Of a DNA stretch of 47,209 bases, positions 24,834 through 33,886 are shown piece after piece (within the stretch, counting starts at the first letter, position 1; each line of letters begins with the position of its first letter). Made by a program: the position numbers and the translations under genes. The DNA is from an uncultured Clostridia bacterium (GTDB lineage Bacteria; Bacillota; Clostridia; Christensenellales; Aristaeellaceae). The notes under the pieces were generated by a model that ran no database searches, had not been told where the DNA came from, and was given only the letters and a program-made list of their open reading frames with translations. The DNA lies in the NCBI GenBank assembly GCA_947624355.1, contig CANQKI010000006.1:1-47209 (forward strand). The letters are read 5' to 3'.

Positions 24834-26117
24834 TTATTTCTGGGCGGCGGCGGCCAGGATGCCGTTCGCCTCATCCATGAATTCCTGAGCGAAGGCCGTC
24901 AGGTCGTCCACCAGGCCGTAACGAACCTGCTCGGAATACTGGCCAAGCAGTTCGGAAACGTCGGTGTGGCAGGCGGGGTCGGCGTTCATGAGGGGCGACG
25001 CCATGCCGGGCTGGCTCACGTAATCGACGAAGGAAACCACTTCCTTGCTCACATCGTCCAGGGAGGGGGCGATATGCTCGCGCATTTTGGCGGAAATCGG
25101 GATGGCCCGGTCAACGCCCACGATGTCGAAGCAGTCGGGATCGTTGGTGAAGAAGTTGATGAATTTGATGGCGGCGTCCTTATGCTCGCTCTGCTCGGCG
25201 ACGCACCAGAACATGGAAGGCTTAAGGTACGTGGCCGAAGCGGTGGCGTCGTCCACATCGGGAATGGTCACCATGCTGATATCCAGGCCCGTGGCGTCAC
25301 GGTAAGCCTGCAGCTCGTTGGAATTCTGATAGCGGGACCAGGCGTCCACCACCATGGAATCAAAGGCGGTGGCGGCGGAGGATTCGCCGGGCACCATGCC
25401 CCAACCCTCGTTCTGGGCATCCAGCGCCAGCTGCCACATATCCACCAGGTACTTGGGATCGTCAAAGCCCAGGGCAGTGGCGTCGTCATTGTAGAGGTTC
25501 AGGCCATAGCTGCGCAGACGGAAGCGGAGCAGGTCGGCCGAGCAGTCGGTCACGAAGGTATCCCGCATGCCGGAATTTTCATAGACGGCTTTCGATACCG
25601 CCACGTATTCGGACATGGTGGCGTTCATGGGCAGCTCCACGCCCGCGGCCTCCACCAGGTCCCGGCGGTAAAGCAGCACGGGCGCGTTGGTGCCGGTGGA
25701 CAGGGCGTAGGTGACGCCGTCAATCTGGCCGGAAGTAAGAATGCTGTCCGACACGTCGGAAACATCCAGTTCGCCGCTGGCAATGAAGGAATCCAGCTCG
25801 GCCAGCACCTTGTTGCTGGCATACTGGGCCAGGTAGGCGTAGTCCATCTGCATGATGTCCGGGGTCTGGCCGCCGGCCACCTGGGCGGACAGCTTGGTCC
25901 AATAGCCGTCCCAGTCGGAATAGTCGATGACCAGGTCGATGTCGGGGTATTTTTCCTCGAATTTTTCGATCATCTTGATGGTCAGGTCATGCCGGGTCTG
26001 GCTGCCCCACCAGAGGATGGTCAGGGTCGTTTTGCCTTCTTCGGCGGACACGGTCAACGGGGCCAGCAGGGTGAACATCACCATGACAGCCGCCAGGACG
26101 GACAGAAAACGCTTCAT
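24834..26117 (-). CDS. Extracellular sugar-binding protein (SBP family 1)
   Basis: 427 residues. A signal peptide (MKRFLSVLAAVMVMF, cleavage after SA before EEG) precedes TTLTILWWG, the usual first strand of family 1 sugar binders. KFEEKYPDIDLVIDYSDWDGYWTKL and GGQTPDIMQMD are the typical ligand-cleft segments. There is no lipobox Cys. The start ATG 26117 is set by GGAGGTGC about eight bases upstream; longer in-frame starts overlap the regulator gene. An 85-bp gap from the regulator gene holds repeats that may be its operator. The ligand is probably the oligosaccharide or glycoside cleaved by the GH2 enzyme. Confidence 0.9.
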   Translation of the reverse strand: MKRFLSVLAAVMVMFTLLAPLTVSAEEGKTTLTILWWGSQTRHDLTIKMIEKFEEKYPDIDLVIDYSDWDGYWTKLSAQVAGGQTPDIMQMDYAYLAQYASNKVLAELDSFIASGELDVSDVSDSILTSGQIDGVTYALSTGTNAPVLLYRRDLVEAAGVELPMNATMSEYVAVSKAVYENSGMRDTFVTDCSADLLRFRLRSYGLNLYNDDATALGFDDPKYLVDMWQLALDAQNEGWGMVPGESSAATAFDSMVVDAWSRYQNSNELQAYRDATGLDISMVTIPDVDDATASATYLKPSMFWCVAEQSEHKDAAIKFINFFTNDPDCFDIVGVDRAIPISAKMREHIAPSLDDVSKEVVSFVDYVSQPGMASPLMNADPACHTDVSELLGQYSEQVRYGLVDDLTAFAQEFMDEANGILAAAAQK

Positions 26118-26162
26118 GCAAAAGCACCTCCATGTTTTATTTGATGGCTTAATTTTATTCCT

Positions 26163-26185
26163 ATTCAACCATAAAAGCCATTCAA
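26163..26185 (-). promoter_or_regulatory. Possible AraC-type operator upstream of the sugar-binding protein gene
   Basis: On the minus strand TTGAAT occurs twice, 17 bp apart (26185-26180 and 26168-26163), and is followed by a TAAAAT -10 candidate without a good -35. ATGGCTT/AAGCCAT (about 26145-26183) is an overlapping inverted repeat. Direct half-sites beside a weak -35 would suit activation by the adjacent YesN-type regulator. This is an inference from layout. Confidence 0.35.
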
Positions 26186-26202
26186 ATATCCGAGTGAAAA
26201 GG

Positions 26203-27231
26203 TCACTTTTCCGTCGTTTTGCGTCTTTCCGCACGGTATTCCGTGACGGTCATGCCTGTGTATTTCCGAAAGACTTGGCTGAAATAATGGGGATTATTGC
26301 CCAGGCCCACGCGTTCGGCGATCTGATAGCTGTGGAGCCCCGGCTCGTCCTCAATCAGGGTTTTGGCCCGTTCCATGCGCACCTTCAGCACATAGGCGCT
26401 GAATCGGGTGCCCAGGCAGCGGGAAAACTCCCGGCCGATATAATCGGCGTTCATATAGACCACATGATCGGCCAGGTACTGAAGGGACAGGGTCTCGTCG
26501 CCGTAATGATCGTTCACATAGGCCGCCATTTTCTGCACAAAGCCGCGGATGCCCGTTTCTCCCCGCAGATGGCAAAGGGCCTGCACGGTCAGCTGTTCCA
26601 GCTCTTCTGGCTTTTTCAGGGCGTTTTGCATAACGGAAAAGCCCCATTCCGCCTGGGAGGCGTTCACATCGCTGATCAAATGCAGCAGTGCTTCCCGAAG
26701 CAGGTTCGGTTCCTTTTCCGTCTGGTTCAGCTGGTGCACCCGCTCCCGCAGGGCTTCCTCGGGCAGGCTGCCGTCCCGCAGGGCGTGAAGCCGCCCGGTC
26801 ATTTCCCGCAGCTTTTGCCGCCGGGCGTCCTGGCGCTGCCATGCGTCGGCCCGCTGGGCATCCACCGCCCGGCAGACCCTGCCCAGCGCGCTTTCCATTT
26901 CCTCCCGGGAGCAGGGCTTGAGCAGATATTCCCGCACCCCGAATTTGATGGCCTGGCGGGCGTAATCAAATTCGTCATACCCCGACAGAATCAGCGTTTG
27001 CAGCTGGGGATGCAGCAGCACGGCCCGCTCGATCAATTCCAGCCCGTTGATGCCCGGCATCCGCACGTCGGTCATCAGGATATCGGGCATATCGTCCAGC
27101 ATGCTGTCCAGGGCCGACAGGGCGTCCGGGCAGATGGCGGTCAGCGTGATGCCGAGGCCGGGCCAGTCGATCATGGTGCGGATTCCGTCGCGGATAATGG
27201 CCTCGTCATCCACAAGCAGCAGCTTATACAT
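26203..27231 (-). CDS. YesN-type response regulator with AraC DNA-binding domain
   Basis: 342 residues. The N-terminal receiver domain has the acidic pair Asp8-Asp9, the phosphoacceptor Asp55 in ILMTDVRMPG, and a conserved Lys in YLLKPCSREEME. A helical linker (about 130-235) is followed by a C-terminal double helix-turn-helix of AraC type, ending HYFSQVFRKYTGMTVTEYRAERR. The start ATG 27231 has GGGAGGAG upstream and lies within the last eight bases of the kinase gene, so kinase and regulator are coupled. It probably activates the binding protein-permease-glycosidase genes immediately downstream. Confidence 0.92.
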   Translation of the reverse strand: MYKLLLVDDEAIIRDGIRTMIDWPGLGITLTAICPDALSALDSMLDDMPDILMTDVRMPGINGLELIERAVLLHPQLQTLILSGYDEFDYARQAIKFGVREYLLKPCSREEMESALGRVCRAVDAQRADAWQRQDARRQKLREMTGRLHALRDGSLPEEALRERVHQLNQTEKEPNLLREALLHLISDVNASQAEWGFSVMQNALKKPEELEQLTVQALCHLRGETGIRGFVQKMAAYVNDHYGDETLSLQYLADHVVYMNADYIGREFSRCLGTRFSAYVLKVRMERAKTLIEDEPGLHSYQIAERVGLGNNPHYFSQVFRKYTGMTVTEYRAERRKTTEK

Positions 27232-29005
27232 GGTCATCTCCTCCCTGCGGCAGGGCGCGGATATCCGGAAGGAACACGGACACGCAGGTCTTCCCTTCCC
27301 GGCACCGCACCCGCACGCCATAGCGTTCCCCAAAGGTATAGCGCACCCGGCGGTCAATATTGCGCAGGCCGATTCCCAGGCCCTCCGGCTTGATTTCGCC
27401 GTTTTCCAGCTTGCTGAGGATATCCTCATCCATGCCGGGGCCGTTGTCCTCCACCGTTACCTCCGCGCCGTCCGGCAGCGCACGGGCCGCAATGCGGATC
27501 ACGCACACATCCAGCATTTCCTCCAGGGCATAGTGCACCGCATTTTCAACCAGCGGCTGGATGGTCATGGCGGGGATTTTCAGGGCCGTCATTTCATCGG
27601 GCACGTCCACCTCCGCCCGGAGGTGCTCCCCATACCGGATCTGCTGAATGCGCAGGTATTCCCGGGCCACCTGCAGGTCCTCCCCCACGGTGACCACGTC
27701 CCTTTTGTCGTTGAGGGAAGCCCGCAGCATTTTTCCCAATGCGTCCGTCATGGTGGCGATGCGGCTTTCCCCTGCCTGCTGAGCCAGGCAATAGATGGCC
27801 TCCAGCGTATTATAAAGGAAGTGGGGCCGCACCTGCGCGCGAAGCTGCTGCATCTGCGCCTCCTGGAGAAGATGCTGCTGTTCCCAGGACCGCTGCATCA
27901 TCTGATGGTAATCCCGGGTCATTTTGTCAAAATGCCGGTGAAGCTGGCCGATTTCGTCCCCCCGCTGGGCGTAGGCGGAAGGTTCATTGCTTTCCACATA
28001 GCCGTGCAGGGCAAAGGCGTCGAATTTTTTGAGCAGCGCCGCCAGGTGCTTCAGCACGGACTGAATCAACACCATGGCCAGTGCCAGCGCCGCCGCCATG
28101 ACCAAAAGATCGATAATGAGCACCCGGTCGGCGGCGGCGTTCACGGCCTGGTCGATCTGGGTGTAATCGATGAGGGTCACATACTGCCATCCGTTGCCCG
28201 CCGTGTAGCGGACGCACAGGCGGCTGCCCCCGTTCAACCGTTCGTATTCATATCCGTCCTCACCTGCCGCAGTGGCGCGTACGTCGTCGTCGCTGGCGTA
28301 AAGGCACACGCTGCCATCGTAAATGGCGCAGGAAAGGGGGCTGCCCATATCCGCCATTTCCCCGCGCTGCTTCTCCACCAGGCCGGACAGATCCATTTCC
28401 ACCAGCAGCGTGGCAAGGGTCTGCAGGGATAATCCTTCGATTTCCCGGATCTCCCGCAGCAGGAAAAGCCGGGCCGGATCGCTTCCCTCCGAAAGCCATA
28501 CGCTCCGTCCCTGGTGGCCGGCGGCATAGGAAAGGCGGCCGGGGGTCAGCTCGTCGCTGGGGTGATAGCTGCGGAAAAACTGGCTGAAAAGCGTTCCGCC
28601 CGCGGTTTTCAATTGAATGCTGACGCCGCTGCTGCTGGTAAACCACAGGGCGAAATTGGCCACCCTGTCGGCCACCTCGTCCTTGGCGTCGATCCAGTCC
28701 GTGGTGCCGATGGGCGTTTTGCGCATGACGCTCAGGTTCTTCTGCAGCACGTTATCCGAAAGAACCCGGTAGGAAAGCCCTTCGATTTCGTTCAGTTCGG
28801 ATTGAATCCGGTCGGCGAACAGCGTGATGGTCTGCACGCTGTTGTCATAAAGCCGGCGGTCATAAGTGGCGTAAGGTATCCGGAGGGTAGTGAGCACGCA
28901 AAGCAGAATCGGCAGCATGGCCAGCATAAAAATCAGAAAAAAACGCGTTTTGACTTTCATTTGATTCAATAAGCGCCGCATCAGGCACGTTTTGCTTTTT
29001 TCCAC
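27224..29005 (-). CDS. YesM/LytS-type sensor histidine kinase
   Basis: 593 residues. Membrane helices lie at about 21-40 and 293-316 and enclose an extracytoplasmic sensor domain, followed by a HAMP-like segment. The His_kinase family signature is QVRPHFLYNTLEAIY, with the phosphorylated His near 394. The ATPase part has QPLVENAVHYALEE (N box), VEDNGPGMDED and GLGIGLRNIDRRV (G boxes). The start GTG 29005 is chosen because GGAGGG lies seven bases upstream; a TTG at 29059 and an ATG at 29020 are alternatives. First gene of the carbohydrate locus. It presumably senses the sugar directly or via the binding protein. Confidence 0.9.
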   Translation of the reverse strand: MEKSKTCLMRRLLNQMKVKTRFFLIFMLAMLPILLCVLTTLRIPYATYDRRLYDNSVQTITLFADRIQSELNEIEGLSYRVLSDNVLQKNLSVMRKTPIGTTDWIDAKDEVADRVANFALWFTSSSGVSIQLKTAGGTLFSQFFRSYHPSDELTPGRLSYAAGHQGRSVWLSEGSDPARLFLLREIREIEGLSLQTLATLLVEMDLSGLVEKQRGEMADMGSPLSCAIYDGSVCLYASDDDVRATAAGEDGYEYERLNGGSRLCVRYTAGNGWQYVTLIDYTQIDQAVNAAADRVLIIDLLVMAAALALAMVLIQSVLKHLAALLKKFDAFALHGYVESNEPSAYAQRGDEIGQLHRHFDKMTRDYHQMMQRSWEQQHLLQEAQMQQLRAQVRPHFLYNTLEAIYCLAQQAGESRIATMTDALGKMLRASLNDKRDVVTVGEDLQVAREYLRIQQIRYGEHLRAEVDVPDEMTALKIPAMTIQPLVENAVHYALEEMLDVCVIRIAARALPDGAEVTVEDNGPGMDEDILSKLENGEIKPEGLGIGLRNIDRRVRYTFGERYGVRVRCREGKTCVSVFLPDIRALPQGGDDHV

Positions 29006-29086
29006 AGGACATCCCTCCATCCTGTTCCCGGCGTCCGGTTTCCCGTTTTCCTTATTCAATGATTTTCATGATATCTTCCCAGATTT

Positions 29087-29115
29087 AATATGGCATGGCG
29101 CCGTTTGTTTGTCAA
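29087..29115 (-). promoter_or_regulatory. Promoter of the carbohydrate-utilisation operon
   Basis: On the minus strand a perfect TTGACA (29115-29110), 17 bp, then CATATT (29092-29087), 82 bp before the kinase start codon. Confidence 0.7.
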
Positions 29116-29214
29116 TACAAGAAACCGAGGTCAAATAATTGATATAATGGGAATTTCTGGCTGTGTGAACAAGCGTTCCGGGCGGTTCAAAAGAACGGTC
29201 TTACAATCTGCAAT

Positions 29215-29238
29215 AAAAAAGGGAGCTGTGCAGCTCCC
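29215..29238 (-). terminator. Terminator of the frr-to-polC operon
   Basis: On the minus strand an 8-bp perfect stem, GGGAGCTG/CAGCTCCC, with a 2-nt loop (or 7 bp with 4 nt) is followed by six T residues. It lies 69 bp after the last gene. Confidence 0.85.
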
Positions 29239-29306
29239 CCTGGTTGTTTTCCGGCATCGTTTGAAAAAACAGCGTTTTTTCGGCGGTCGGCATGGGTTTT
29301 GCGCGC

Positions 29307-29504
29307 TCAGGCGTCGATGGCCACGACCTCGAAGCCCTTCTGCTTCACGGCGTCGCGGATGGCCGCCTCGTCGGACAGACCCTCCACCTGGCAGATTTTC
29401 TTGTCCAGGTCCACCTTGGCGCTCTTGGCGCCCAGCTCCATCATGGCCTTTTCCACCTTGGCCGCGCAGTGCATGCAGTGCATGCCTTCCACATGAACAG
29501 TCAT
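29307..29504 (-). CDS. Heavy-metal-associated (HMA) domain protein, CopZ-like metallochaperone
   Basis: A 65-residue single ferredoxin-like HMA domain. The metal site GMHCMHC gives Cys10 and Cys13 of the CxxC motif, followed by AAKVEKAMMEL; strand 2 and the final KGFEVVAI segment match the family. Such proteins carry Cu(I) to P-type ATPases. The start ATG 29504 (MTVHVEG) follows AGGAGG; a longer in-frame start overlaps polC. It lies 23 bp after polC with no separate promoter visible, so it appears to be the tail of the polC operon. No copper ATPase or CsoR gene is in the window. The extra His in MHCMHC might tune metal specificity. Confidence 0.88.
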   Translation of the reverse strand: MTVHVEGMHCMHCAAKVEKAMMELGAKSAKVDLDKKICQVEGLSDEAAIRDAVKQKGFEVVAIDA

Positions 29505-29527
29505 TTCCTTTTCCTCCTTGTTTGATA

Positions 29528-32500
29528 TTATGTGAATTGGAACAGCGTCACCTGATTGGTTTCGGGCAGTTCCTTTAGACACCCGTGTTCCCGCAGCAGA
29601 TCCAGCACCGAGCTGGACACCTTACCGCGGATTTTGAGATCCTCCACCGATATGAAGGGCTCGCTCCTGGCATCCACAATGCTCTGGGCCGCCGTCTCCC
29701 CCAGGCCGCCCAGGGCGGTGAAGGGGGCCCGCAGACCCGTTTCCCCTTCGGGGATAAAGCGGCGCACGTCGCTCTTATAGAGGTCGACGGGCAAGAAACG
29801 GAAGCCCCGGGCCATCATTTCCACCACGATTTCCATGGCGGTGATGGCGTCTTTATCCTTCTGGGTGGTCTTTTTCTGCTGATCCAGGTCGTACATTTCG
29901 TGGAGTTTCGCTTTCAGCTGATCCAGGGGCAGGATCATGGTGGAGGCGTCAAAGCCGTCGCCCCGGATGGTAAAGTAAGCGGCGTAATAGGCCTGGGGCC
30001 TGTACACCTTGTACCAGGCCACCCGCAGGGCCATGGTGACATAGGCCGCGGCGTGACCCTTGGGGAACATATACTTGATCTTGCGGCAGCTTTCCTCGAA
30101 CCAGTCGGGCACATGATGTTCGTGCATGGCGTCCGCCATAGCGGGGGTGAGGCCCTTGCCCTTGCGGACGGCTTCCATGGTGTCAAAGGCCATCTTGGCG
30201 GGCACGCCCATTTTCATGAGCTGGTTCATGATGTCTTCCCGGGTGCACACGCACTGGGAGAGGGTGACGATGCCTTTGTCGATCAGGTCCTTGGCGTTGC
30301 CCAGCCACACGTCCGTTCCGTGGGACAGGCCCGAAATGCGGATCAGTTCCTGCATGGTGGAGGGATGCGTATCCTCCAGCATCTGCCGCACGAAGGACGT
30401 GCCCATTTCGGGCACGCCATAGGTGCCCGTGTTGCAGCCGATTTCCTCCGGGGTCACCCCCAGGGCCTCGGTGGAGGAAAAAAGGGACATCACCTTTTTG
30501 TCGTCCAGGGGAATCTGCCGGAAATTGACGCCCGTCAGCTCCTCCAGCATATGCAGCATGGTGGGGTCATCGTGCCCCAGAATATCCAGTTTCACCAGAA
30601 TATCGTGCATGGAGCCGAAATCGTAGTGGGTGGTGACGATGTCCGAATTTACGTCGTCGGCGGGGTGCTGCACGGCGGTGAACTGGCAGATATCGTATTC
30701 CTTGGGCAGCACCACCATGCCCGCCGGGTGCTGGCCCGTGGTGCGCTTGACGCCCACGCAGCCCGCCGCCAGCCGCTCCTTTTCGGCGTCGGACACGGTC
30801 ATGTTCCGCTCTTCCAGGTAGCGCAGCACATAGCCGTAGGCCGTTTTATCCGCCAGGGTGCCGATGGTGCCCGCCCGGAACACGAATTCCTCGCCAAAGA
30901 GCTCCTTCACGTAATTGTGGGCCACGGGCTGGTATTCGCCGGAAAAATTCAGGTCGATATCGGGCACCTTGTCGCCCTTGAAGCCCAGGAACGCCTCAAA
31001 GGGGATATCGAACCCGTCCTTCACCAGCTTTTCCCCGCAGACGGGGCAGTTTTTATCCGGCATATCCACGCCGACGGTGTATTCCGGCGGAATATCGAAA
31101 TCGGCCGTGCGGCACTTGGGGCAGCGGTAATGGGGCGGCAGGGCGTTGATTTCCGTAATGCCCGTCAGAAACGCCACAAAGGAAGAGCCCACCGACCCGC
31201 GGCTGCCCACCACATACCCGTCCTTCAAAGACTTGGCCACCAGCTTCTGGGCAATGGAATACAGCGTGCAGTAGCCGTAACCGATGATGGCGTTCAGTTC
31301 TTTTTCGATGCGCTTCTGCACGATGTCGGGCAGTTCATCCCCGTAAAGCTTATGGGCCGTGCCCCAGGTAAGGTCCTTGATATCCTGCTCGGCCGTTTCC
31401 CAGTAGGGAGAAAAGGTGGTTTTCCCTTCAGGATGGGGCGGGAACAGGGCCACCTTGCCGATGCGGTCGGCAATCTTTTTGGGGTTCTCGATGACCACCT
31501 CATGGGCCTTTTTCTTGCCCAGATAGGCGAATTCCTTCAGCATTTCGTCCGTGGTCTTGAGGTAAAGGGGCGGCTGATCATCCGCGTCCGGGTAGCCCTG
31601 GCCCGCCTGGAGAATGGCGCGGAACACGGCGTCCTCGGGGTCCAGGAAATGCACGTCCCCCGTGGCGACCACGGGAATGCCCAGCTTCTCCCCCAGCCGC
31701 ACGATCCGGCGGTTGTATTCCCGCAAGGCTTCCTCGTCGGCGGCCCGGCCCTCCCGGATGAGGAAATCGTTATTGCCGATGGGCTGGATTTCCAGATAAT
31801 CGTAAAACCGGGCGATTTTGCCCAATTTTTCGTCGCTGGCCCCGTCCACCATGGCGGAAAAAAGCTCCCCCGCCGCGCAGGCGCTGCCCACGATGATGTC
31901 CTTGCGGTACTTTTGCAGCACCTTCCTGGGAATGTGGGGCTTGCGCTTGAAATATTTCAGGTGGCTTTCCGAAATCATGTGGTTCAGGTTGGTCATGCCG
32001 TCCTGGCTGGCGGCCAGGAGCACGATGTGCCAGGAGTTCCCTAAGGTGTAATCCTTCGAGACGTCGTTCAAGTCCCCCAGGGTTTTCGCGCCCTTTTTCC
32101 GGGCGTCGTCCATCATGCGGGCCAGGCAAAGGGCCGTGGCCGCCGCGTCGTTGACGGCCCGGTGGGCGTCCTTGAGGGATACGCCCAGCCGCTTGCAGAC
32201 GGAGCCCAGCTTGTGGCTCTTGAGCTCGGGATACAGCTTCCGGGCCAACGTCAGGGTGTCCAGCCGGGGCACGTCGTAGGCAAGCCCCAGGCGTTTCAGC
32301 TCGCTTTCCAGCACGGCGCAGTCGAATTTCGCGTTGTGGGCGGCAATGGGGCAGCCGTCCATGAAATCCAGGAGTTTGGGCAGCAGCTCCGCCGCCGTGG
32401 GCTGGTCCCGAAGCATTTGATCACTGATGTGGGTGATTTCGGTGATCTTTTCGGGCAGCAGCATGCCGGGGTTCACCAGCTCCCCGAAGCTGTCCACCAC

Positions 32501-33886
32501 CTGGCCGTTCTGCAGCTTCACCGCGCCGATTTCGATGATCCGGTCTTTGGCGGTATTGAGGCCGGTGGTTTCAAAGTCCAGCACGATGACGGGGGTATCC
32601 AGGGGCAGGTCGCTGGCCGGGGTCACCACCTCGTCGTCGTCGGTGAGGTACCCTTCAATGCCGGGCAGCAGCTTGATGCCGAATTTCTTGGCCGCGCCGA
32701 AAGCCTCGGGGAACGCCTGGGCCACCCCGTGATCGGTAACGGCGATGGCCTCGTGGCCCCACTTGGCCGCCCGCTCGATGAGGGCGGTGGGGGAAGAGAC
32801 GGCGTCCATATTGCTCATCTGGGTATGCAGGTGCAGCTCGATCCGCTTTTCCGGAGCGGTATCCATGCGCACAGGCAGCTCGCACCGCATCATATCCCGG
32901 GCCATAATCACCGTTTCCCGGGAATACTGGTCGTACTGGGTATCCCCCCGCACGGTAATGCCCATGCCGGGCTTCACAGCGTTGACGGTCTTCTGCACTT
33001 CTTCCCGCTCCGCGTCGGTAATGGGCGGGGGCTCGCCCTCGGCGTCCCGGGGCCGGCGGGGGCGGTAGCGCAGGAAGGTCTTGCAGCGGATGGTAGAGGT
33101 GAAATCCGTCACCAGGAAGGTGAGCAGCACGGTTTCGCCCCCGGAAATTTCCTTGCTCTCGGTGGAGAGCACCTTGCCCCGCACGGTCACCAGGCCGCTG
33201 TCGTCCCGAAGCTCCTTGATGGGCACGGGCTTGTCGCCGATGATCCGGCCCCGGATCCGCAGGTCGGCGGGCTTGGGGGCCTGGGGCTGCTGTTCCTTTT
33301 TCTTTTCCTGCTCCCGCATCATTTCGTCGTATCGCTCAGCGCGCTCAGCGGCGATGCGGTCCTGCTCCCGCCGCTCTTCCCGCAGGGCGTTCAGGCGCTT
33401 TTCCTCGTCGCCGCACACCCGGAGGGACACCTCGGTGTCCAGCCGGAACACATCCCGGATCACCTGGGCCAGCTGCGCCGCCACCCCCTGCTTTTCCAGG
33501 TAGCGCATGGAAAATTCATCGGGCATTTCCAGGGTAATCCTGCCGTTGCCCGGGGCCCAGCGCATATCGAATTCCCAGGATGCCACGGCGGGGTAATGCC
33601 GCATCAGGTAATGGTTGAGGGGGGCGGCGTAACGGTCCGGGTCCCGCAAAAATTCCCGGGCCAGGGAAGGGCTGGCCACCCGCAGGGAAAAGGGCAGCCC
33701 GGGAAAAGCCCGGCTCAGGGCGTTTTTGATGGTAAAAAAACCCTTCTCCCCGATCAGCACGTCGGAGAGGAAGGAAAAATAGGCCTTGTTCTCTTTTTTG
33801 CAGAAGCGCACGCGTTCGATGGCCAGCTTGTCCCGGGTTTCGGGCAGGGCCTCGTACACTGTGCCCAGCAATTCATCGTACGTCAT
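29528..33886 (-). CDS. polC: DNA polymerase III alpha subunit, Gram-positive PolC type
   Basis: The 1452-residue replicative polymerase with built-in proofreading. Order: an N-terminal domain; an OB-fold (about 220-300); a PHP domain starting IELHLHTQMSNMD near 348 with AVTDHGV; a DEDD exonuclease inserted in the PHP region (VLDFETTGL near 435, AAHNAKFDCAVL, HRAVNDAAAT); then the polymerase core. A Cys4 zinc site is formed by RCPKC and NCPVCG. Catalytic aspartates lie in PDIDLNFSGEY near 975, followed by FRAGTIGTLADKTAYG. Motif order and length are canonical. Its start lies 14 bp inside ispG, and the copZ-like gene follows. Presence of polC supports a Gram-positive origin. Confidence 0.97.
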   Translation of the reverse strand: MTYDELLGTVYEALPETRDKLAIERVRFCKKENKAYFSFLSDVLIGEKGFFTIKNALSRAFPGLPFSLRVASPSLAREFLRDPDRYAAPLNHYLMRHYPAVASWEFDMRWAPGNGRITLEMPDEFSMRYLEKQGVAAQLAQVIRDVFRLDTEVSLRVCGDEEKRLNALREERREQDRIAAERAERYDEMMREQEKKKEQQPQAPKPADLRIRGRIIGDKPVPIKELRDDSGLVTVRGKVLSTESKEISGGETVLLTFLVTDFTSTIRCKTFLRYRPRRPRDAEGEPPPITDAEREEVQKTVNAVKPGMGITVRGDTQYDQYSRETVIMARDMMRCELPVRMDTAPEKRIELHLHTQMSNMDAVSSPTALIERAAKWGHEAIAVTDHGVAQAFPEAFGAAKKFGIKLLPGIEGYLTDDDEVVTPASDLPLDTPVIVLDFETTGLNTAKDRIIEIGAVKLQNGQVVDSFGELVNPGMLLPEKITEITHISDQMLRDQPTAAELLPKLLDFMDGCPIAAHNAKFDCAVLESELKRLGLAYDVPRLDTLTLARKLYPELKSHKLGSVCKRLGVSLKDAHRAVNDAAATALCLARMMDDARKKGAKTLGDLNDVSKDYTLGNSWHIVLLAASQDGMTNLNHMISESHLKYFKRKPHIPRKVLQKYRKDIIVGSACAAGELFSAMVDGASDEKLGKIARFYDYLEIQPIGNNDFLIREGRAADEEALREYNRRIVRLGEKLGIPVVATGDVHFLDPEDAVFRAILQAGQGYPDADDQPPLYLKTTDEMLKEFAYLGKKKAHEVVIENPKKIADRIGKVALFPPHPEGKTTFSPYWETAEQDIKDLTWGTAHKLYGDELPDIVQKRIEKELNAIIGYGYCTLYSIAQKLVAKSLKDGYVVGSRGSVGSSFVAFLTGITEINALPPHYRCPKCRTADFDIPPEYTVGVDMPDKNCPVCGEKLVKDGFDIPFEAFLGFKGDKVPDIDLNFSGEYQPVAHNYVKELFGEEFVFRAGTIGTLADKTAYGYVLRYLEERNMTVSDAEKERLAAGCVGVKRTTGQHPAGMVVLPKEYDICQFTAVQHPADDVNSDIVTTHYDFGSMHDILVKLDILGHDDPTMLHMLEELTGVNFRQIPLDDKKVMSLFSSTEALGVTPEEIGCNTGTYGVPEMGTSFVRQMLEDTHPSTMQELIRISGLSHGTDVWLGNAKDLIDKGIVTLSQCVCTREDIMNQLMKMGVPAKMAFDTMEAVRKGKGLTPAMADAMHEHHVPDWFEESCRKIKYMFPKGHAAAYVTMALRVAWYKVYRPQAYYAAYFTIRGDGFDASTMILPLDQLKAKLHEMYDLDQQKKTTQKDKDAITAMEIVVEMMARGFRFLPVDLYKSDVRRFIPEGETGLRAPFTALGGLGETAAQSIVDARSEPFISVEDLKIRGKVSSSVLDLLREHGCLKELPETNQVTLFQFT

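Larger units (their letters stand above)
29006..29306. other. Intergenic region between the sensor kinase and the copper-chaperone-like gene
   Basis: Holds the kinase promoter (29087-29115, minus) and the terminator of the polC operon (29215-29238, minus). The remaining sequence is comparatively AT-rich and shows no coding frame or further repeat that I could support. Confidence 0.7.
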
